8,640 nucleotides of DNA from contig QIFJ01000136.1 of the NCBI GenBank assembly GCA_003229755.1, positions 1-8,640 of the forward strand, read 5' to 3'. The translations under genes and the position numbers were made by a program. Below the pieces are notes generated by a model. It was not told where the DNA came from and did no database searches. It was given only the letters and a program-made list of their open reading frames with translations. The first letter of the stretch is position 1, and every line of letters begins with the position of its first letter. Origin of the DNA: Pseudomonadota bacterium. GTDB taxonomy: Bacteria > BMS3Abin14. Of the stretch, positions 5,375 through 8,640 are shown piece by piece.

Positions 5375-5620
5375 AAGATTGCTATCTCCATACCCGATGA
5401 TCTCTTTCGCGAGGTGGAGGGTTTCTCGAAGAAAAACCGGATCTCGCGGAGCGAGGTCTTCGCCCGCGCTGTAGAGGAGTTCTTCGAAAAGCGCCAGTCA
5501 AGGGAACTTCTTGAAGCCGTTAACAGGGCATGTGACCTGGCCGAGGATTCCTCCGAGGCAAAACTTCGGAGACGGGCCAGGAGGCGCTATGCGAAACGCA
5601 TCGCCGAGGAACCCTATTGA
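5372..5620 (+). CDS. MazE-like ribbon-helix-helix antitoxin
   Basis: An 82-aa protein. Residues 1-41 form a ribbon-helix-helix DNA-binding domain: beta strand MKIAISIPDDLF, helix A through GFSKKNR, then ISRSEVFARAVEEFFEKR as helix B. The rest is a charged helical tail (DLAEDSSEAKLRRRARRRY) suited to wrapping and neutralising a toxin. It is the first gene of a MazEF-type module, overlapping the toxin start by 4 bases. ATG 5372 is preferred because upstream in-frame ATGs (for example 5342) lie within or before the promoter. Only AAAGG one base before the ATG resembles a ribosome binding site, so translation may start on a leaderless mRNA. It should repress its own promoter through the repeats at 5347-5374. 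Family assignment rests on the RHH pattern and the partner gene. Confidence 0.88.
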   Translation: MKIAISIPDDLFREVEGFSKKNRISRSEVFARAVEEFFEKRQSRELLEAVNRACDLAEDSSEAKLRRRARRRYAKRIAEEPY

Positions 5621-5970
5621 CGATCCGCCAGGGCGAGATCTACTGGGTCGACCTTGGTGAGCCTCGCGGGTCGGCGCCGGGCTACCGTCATCCCCACGTC
5701 GTTATCTCCAACGATGTTTTCAACAAAAGCAGGCTGCGTACAGTGGTCCTGAGCGCCCTCACCTCCAACCTGGCCCGCGCTTCCTCTCCCGGCAACGTCC
5801 TCCTGAAAAAGGGGGAGGCGAACCTTCCGAAAGACTTCGTGGTCAACGTGACCCAACTGGTCACCCTGGACAAGGAATACCTTTCAGAAAGGATAGGCAG
5901 GCTGTCCCTGGCCCGGTTTGATGAGGTCCTCACAGGTGTGCTGCTTGTCCTCGAACCCAGGGAAATGTGA
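5617..5970 (+). CDS. mazF: MazF/PemK-family mRNA interferase toxin
   Basis: A 117-aa protein of normal length for MazF/PemK, sequence-specific ribosome-independent endoribonucleases that cleave mRNA when the antitoxin is lost. Matching features: the opening RQGEIYWVDLG (4-14), the loop GSAPGYRHPHVVISND (18-33) with the Arg (24) that in MazF contributes to catalysis, the second strand VVLSALTSN (43-51) with the conserved Thr (49), and the C-terminal QLVTLDKEYLSERIGRL block. All key regions appear intact, so the toxin is probably active. The start is a TTG at 5617 in a TTGA overlap with the antitoxin stop, indicating translational coupling that keeps toxin below antitoxin. Another in-frame start with a better site is not evident. 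It is transcribed from the promoter at 5337-5365. Confidence 0.93.
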   Translation: MTIRQGEIYWVDLGEPRGSAPGYRHPHVVISNDVFNKSRLRTVVLSALTSNLARASSPGNVLLKKGEANLPKDFVVNVTQLVTLDKEYLSERIGRLSLARFDEVLTGVLLVLEPREM

Positions 5971-5989
5971 GTGAGTTAAGAGTTTTCGT

Positions 5990-6009
5990 GTCAAAATGAA
6001 TATTTTGAC
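5990..6009. other. AT-rich inverted repeat after mazF
   Basis: GTCAAAAT (5990-5997), a 4-base loop GAAT, and ATTTTGAC (6002-6009) form a perfect 8-bp stem 19 bases after the mazF stop. No T-tract follows and the stem is AT-rich, so as an intrinsic terminator it is weak. It shares GTGTCA and ATTTTGAC with the 5029-5049 segment, so it may instead be a repeat-family member or a regulator site. Confidence 0.5.
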
Positions 6010-6033
6010 TTCCGGGTTCTGGCGCAGGTACTA

Positions 6034-6062
6034 TTGACAGGGTCGAAAAAAGTCCATTCGTG
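6034..6062 (+). promoter_or_regulatory. Possible promoter of the nucleotidyltransferase pair
   Basis: A perfect TTGACA -35 box lies at 6034-6039, about 75 bases before the nucleotidyltransferase start. At 17-base spacing the -10 would be TTCGTG (6057-6062), which is poor. It is plausible only because of the -35 box and the position; another sigma factor or activator would be needed to explain it. Confidence 0.3.
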
Positions 6063-6115
6063 GCTTTTGGGCGCCAGAGGGGGCTCAGGCACTTTCGTGA
6101 TGTGAGGTGTATTTT

Positions 6116-6625
6116 ATGAAGCTGGAAAGCGTATCCGCGATCGTCGAGGCGCTCAACGGTGGCAAGGTCCGTTACCTCGTGGTCGGCGGCCTGGCGGTGG
6201 TCGCTCATGGCTATCTGCGGTTTACCAACGATGTGGATCTGGTAATCCAGTTGGAGCCGGATAACATCCGGCGTACCTTTGAGGCCTTGAACAGACTCGG
6301 TTATCGGCCCGGTGTGCCGATCACCGCAGAACAATTCGCCGATACCGGGAGTCGCGACCGCTGGATTCGTGAAAAGGGCATGAAGGTACTTCAGTTCTGG
6401 AGCGACGATCACAGGGAGACGCCCATAGACGTGTTCGTCGAGGAACCGTTCGACTTTGACAGAGAGTACGAAGCGGCCCTGCGAAAGGCCTTGTTTGACC
6501 GATTTGAGGTGCGCGTGGTCAGGATTACAACATTGATCGCCATGAAGGAGGAAGCGGGCCGTCCGGAAGACAGGATAGACGTTAAGCATCTTCGCATGAT
6601 ATTGGATGACCATGAAAAAAACTGA
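6116..6625 (+). CDS. AbiEii/MNT-like nucleotidyltransferase, candidate toxin
   Basis: A 169-aa protein with the nucleotidyltransferase fold signature. YLVVGGLAVVAHGYLRFTNDVDLV (20-43) holds the GG pair (24-25) and the D-x-D metal ligands (D39, D41), and a third acidic residue is likely D105 in TPIDVFV. The end IAMKEEAGRPEDRIDVKHL (141-159) is the Lys/Arg/Asp pattern common in the AbiEii/MenA-type toxin group and related DUF6036-like proteins. These transfer nucleotides, in known toxins to tRNA 3' ends; the substrate here cannot be told. Start: ATG 6116 follows GAGG (6104-6107) by eight bases; an in-frame GTG at 6107 is inside the binding site. It overlaps the next small gene by 20 bases, a layout typical of toxin-antitoxin pairs. 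The fold and metal residues are clear; toxin activity is inference. Confidence 0.85.
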   Translation: MKLESVSAIVEALNGGKVRYLVVGGLAVVAHGYLRFTNDVDLVIQLEPDNIRRTFEALNRLGYRPGVPITAEQFADTGSRDRWIREKGMKVLQFWSDDHRETPIDVFVEEPFDFDREYEAALRKALFDRFEVRVVRITTLIAMKEEAGRPEDRIDVKHLRMILDDHEKN

Positions 6626-6842
6626 TTACCTCCGCAGCCGACAGAATATTGACTGGAGCCTGACCACATGGGAGGGTGCCCGGCGCGAGCAGATGCGCCG
6701 CTGGGCGGAGCTCCCACTGGAACGCGCGATCATGGCTTTAGAGGAGATGGAAACATTGTTCCGGGATTTGCAGGCCGGATCGCGGGGCCTTCCGGAGGCG
6801 CGCGAGCCCTCCGCTATTGACGACAGGGACGACGTCCCCTGA
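6606..6842 (+). CDS. Small partner of the nucleotidyltransferase, candidate antitoxin
   Basis: A 78-aa highly charged, helical protein (76 aa if ATG 6612 is used). The pattern IDWSLTTWEGARREQMRRW (13-31) then LPLERAIMALEEMETLFRDL (34-53) suggests two amphipathic helices, followed by an acidic tail DDRDDVP. I recognise no named domain, but similar small proteins next to nucleotidyltransferase genes are, from memory, usual. Its start lies inside the end of the upstream gene (overlap 14-20 bases) with no ribosome binding site of its own, so it is probably translated by coupling. That tight layout suggests it partners the enzyme, perhaps as antitoxin or regulatory subunit. No frameshift or truncation is visible. 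Confidence 0.72.
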   Translation: MTMKKTDYLRSRQNIDWSLTTWEGARREQMRRWAELPLERAIMALEEMETLFRDLQAGSRGLPEAREPSAIDDRDDVP

Positions 6843-7099
6843 TAAGAACCCTACGTAACCCTGCCTGTCCCGAGCCTGCCGAGGGGAAAGGCCGCCATCA
6901 GTCTTCGCCAAGGCTACGACCCGACAAGGGGGAGAGGAAGTGTTAGGTTGTGGTACTTTTTCTAGGCCCAGAGCCCAAAGCCCATTGCCTGATTTTACTA
7001 ATCACAGATCACCAATCACGATTCTGGCTTCTGACTTCTGAATTCTGAATTCCGAGTTCCGTATCAATAAACATGGAACCTGGAACGTGGAACTACGCT
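6843..7099. other. Repeat debris between convergent genes
   Basis: No gene is visible. It holds a CTGTCCCGAGCCTGCCGAGG word (6864-6883, resembling a widespread TGTCCTGAGC-TGTCGAAGG repeat), the third core copy (6896-6938), a GCCCAGAGCCCAAAGCCC word (6965-6982), ATCACAGATCACCAATCACG (7002-7021), a TTCTGGCTTCTGACTTCTGAATTCTGAATTC run (7022-7052) and GGAACCTGGAACGTGGAAC (7074-7092). The words are internally periodic. No hairpin with a T-tract that would terminate either converging gene was found. Confidence 0.6.
6896..6938 (+). repeat. Decayed third copy of the 75-nt element core
   Basis: CATCAGTCTTCGCCAAGGCTACGACCCGACAAGGGGGAGAGG-type sequence matches 5168-5210 with a few substitutions (for example CGCCAAGG for CGCTAAAG and CCCGACAAGGGG for CCTGACAAGAGG), same orientation as the 5141-5215 copy. 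The left pyrimidine arm is missing and the right arm continues into AAGTGTTAGG. It shows the element exists in more than the two identical copies and has diverged here. Confidence 0.8.
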
Positions 7100-8500
7100 T
7101 TATCCAACTTCATTCAAATGCCTGACCCTGAATTCTGCGCCCATCCTGTGGGCTATTTTGCGGCACTTCGGTATATCCACCGAGGGGTGGTCAACCACGG
7201 TGAGAACCACCTCAATACCGGCCGAGATGCACTCCCGGGAAAAATCCAGAAGGGAATTAAATGACTCCCGGCCGTAGGTGGGGCGGCAAAGTTGTGTGTA
7301 AGTCCTTGCATCCTGGGCGTTGAGGCTCACGGATACAACATCCACTAGTTCTTTCAGATCACCGGCAATACTCCTTTTGTGAATGAGATTACCCAGGCCG
7401 TTTGTATTAAGACGGACTTTTTCGGCTCCTGAATCTTTTAGCCGCCGCGCCACCTCTTTTATCTCCTCAAGACGGATAGTTGGTTCACCGTATCCACAGA
7501 AAACCACTTCCGAACGGTCCTGCCAGCCCTCGGTTTCCAGAGCCTGTATCATCTCATCTACGCCAGGATCCATGGACAGTCTCAGGTTGTGACCCTTCAC
7601 CACGGGATCGGTGGTTCTCTGACAGTATATGCACTCGTTAGTGCACTTTCCTGTTACGTTAAGATAAACGGAGTCGCGGATCGTGTAGGCGATCGTGGAG
7701 CCGGGAAGGGAGATGGATAGTTTAAAAAAGTTGATGGCGTTCCTGGATGTGACCCGCGTCACGTCATCAAAGGAGAGCCCTTTGAGCTCTGCTATCTTCT
7801 TTACTACCAGAATCACGTTTGCCGGTTCGTTGCGCTTGCCCCTGAATGGATGAGGGGTGAGGTAGGGACAGTCTGTCTCCACCATAATACGCTCGAGGGG
7901 GACTGCTGACAGGACCTTTTCGGTCCACTCCCGGTTCTTCCGGGATGGGAAGGTCACGGTTCCGGTAAAAGACAGGAATGCCCCCATTTTCAGGAAGTCA
8001 CTGGCATCATCGACAGTTCCCGAAAAACAGTGAATCACAAAGCCCCTTTCGGGCAGGGGCTGTTCGGCCATGATCTGGAGGGAACGCTCGTATGCGTCGC
8101 GAACGTGGACAACCAGAGGAAGACCGGTTTCAACGGCCAGCTTTATATGTTTCCGAAAGGAATCCTCCTGGAGGGGGCGAGGGGACCGGTTCCGGAAGAA
8201 ATCGAGGCCCGTCTCCCCGATCGCTACGACTTCATCATTTTCGGCGAGCGACTTCAATTCATTAATTGTGTGGTCATCCGAGTCCTGGGCGTCGTGGGGG
8301 TGGATGCCGACTACTGCGGAGACATCGTGGTACTGTTTAGCGATCTTTACGGCCCGCCTGCTTTCGGCCAGTGTGGAGCCAACAGTGACGATATGAATGA
8401 GGCCAGCCGCCCTGGCCCTGTGAATTACCTGGTCCAGGTTGTCTGAAAACTGTTTCATCTCGAGGTGAGCGTGGGAATCTATTAATGCGAGTTCACTCAT
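7100..8500 (-). CDS. TatD-family hydrolase fused to TatD-linked radical SAM domain
   Basis: A 466-aa two-domain protein. Residues 1-260 are a full TatD-family metal-dependent deoxyribonuclease: metal-binding DSHAHLE (H10, H12), GETGLD (E96), VHVRDA (H132), VIHCFSG (H157) and VETDCPYLTP (D210). Residues about 275-466 are a radical SAM domain: CTNECIYC (C286-x3-C290-x2-C293) for the 4Fe-4S cluster, GYGEP (336-340) and RLNTNGLG (363-370), matching the TatD-associated radical SAM family (TIGR04038 as I recall). The TatD half hydrolyses DNA in known members; the radical SAM reaction is unknown. Fusion of the two supports a shared task, perhaps nucleic-acid damage or modification. The ATG lies 15 bases after the metG stop, indicating cotranscription and coupling; no strong ribosome binding site precedes it. 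The fold and motifs are unambiguous; the radical SAM part is short and lacks a visible auxiliary cluster. Confidence 0.95.
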   Translation of the reverse strand: MSELALIDSHAHLEMKQFSDNLDQVIHRARAAGLIHIVTVGSTLAESRRAVKIAKQYHDVSAVVGIHPHDAQDSDDHTINELKSLAENDEVVAIGETGLDFFRNRSPRPLQEDSFRKHIKLAVETGLPLVVHVRDAYERSLQIMAEQPLPERGFVIHCFSGTVDDASDFLKMGAFLSFTGTVTFPSRKNREWTEKVLSAVPLERIMVETDCPYLTPHPFRGKRNEPANVILVVKKIAELKGLSFDDVTRVTSRNAINFFKLSISLPGSTIAYTIRDSVYLNVTGKCTNECIYCQRTTDPVVKGHNLRLSMDPGVDEMIQALETEGWQDRSEVVFCGYGEPTIRLEEIKEVARRLKDSGAEKVRLNTNGLGNLIHKRSIAGDLKELVDVVSVSLNAQDARTYTQLCRPTYGRESFNSLLDFSRECISAGIEVVLTVVDHPSVDIPKCRKIAHRMGAEFRVRHLNEVG

Positions 8501-8515
8501 TATAACCGTTTCAAA

Positions 8516-8640
8516 CTACTTAATACGCGTTCCCGGCTTCACATCAGCTTCAAAAGTAAGCACGTGAATTCCTGAATCGTCCTCGGCGGCCAGCAGCATA
8601 CCCCTGGATTCCACTCCCATCAATTTAGCCGGTTTCAGGT
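8516..8640 (-). CDS. metG: Methionyl-tRNA synthetase, C-terminal fragment (cut by window end)
   Basis: Only the last 40 codons are inside the window; the gene continues past 8640. The encoded end, LKPAKLMGVESRGMLLAAE, then a D-rich turn, and ADVKPGTRIK before the TAG stop (complement of 8516-8518), is the C-terminal OB-fold tRNA-binding domain found at the end of many bacterial MetG proteins (the KP-KLMG-ESQGMLLAA motif). The full enzyme charges initiator and elongator tRNA with methionine. metG followed by tatD is a known conserved gene order in bacteria, which supports the call. The open frame has no listed start because it is truncated. Confidence 0.93.
   Translation of the reverse strand, partial: LKPAKLMGVESRGMLLAAEDDSGIHVLTFEADVKPGTRIK

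Noticed and set aside
5930..6613. 227-aa minus-strand open frame opposite the nucleotidyltransferase
   Set aside because: It overlaps a gene with catalytic motifs and spans the repeat and promoter region; no domain recognised.
8030..8446. 138-aa and 108-aa plus-strand frames opposite the TatD domain
   Set aside because: Antisense shadows of the conserved TatD coding sequence.

Overview
The window looks like a piece of a bacterial chromosome, most likely from a deltaproteobacterium (Desulfobacterota/Myxococcota-type). The inference rests on a conserved housekeeping end, metG followed by a TatD nuclease fused to a radical-SAM domain, next to a gene-poor, repeat-rich accessory stretch with two toxin-antitoxin-type loci and an orphan antitoxin. 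No rRNA, tRNA, CRISPR array, transposase or integrase gene was seen.

Layout. 1-681 has no credible gene and is a mosaic of short interspersed repeat words, including one arm of a perfect 75-nt inverted repeat. 736-1050 is a NadS/HigA-like HTH antitoxin with a near-consensus promoter containing a palindrome, and no toxin gene beside it. 1181-3082 is a SWIM zinc-finger protein with a long helical C-terminus. 3190-3861 is a TPR protein with an ST7-like last repeat. 3891-4760 (minus) is a P-loop NTPase, MobB-like at its N-terminus, convergent with the TPR gene. 4761-5336 is a second repeat-rich gap with the other arm of the 75-nt inverted repeat. 5372-5970 is a MazEF-type pair (RHH antitoxin, then MazF/PemK toxin from a TTG start overlapping the antitoxin stop) with tandem operator-like repeats over its promoter. 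6116-6842 is an overlapping pair: an AbiEii/MNT-like nucleotidyltransferase and a 78-aa partner, probably a second toxin-antitoxin-type module. 6843-7099 is repeat debris with a third, decayed copy of the 75-nt element's core. 7100-8500 (minus) is the TatD-radical SAM fusion, and 8516-8640 (minus) is the C-terminus of methionyl-tRNA synthetase.

How it fits together. The metG-tatD end is core genome, transcribed leftward. The rest is accessory: small self-regulated defence or addiction modules and proteins of unknown role, separated by intergenic sequence built from recurring short words. The most distinctive non-coding signal is the modular repeat: pyrimidine-rich left arm, interchangeable core, purine-rich right arm. 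It is present in two identical inverted copies about 4.9 kb apart plus related copies. No clearly new multi-gene system is proven. The best candidates for under-described biology are the nucleotidyltransferase/78-aa pair, the SWIM/TPR neighbours, the MobB-like NTPase with its unassigned C-terminal half, and the modular repeat family.
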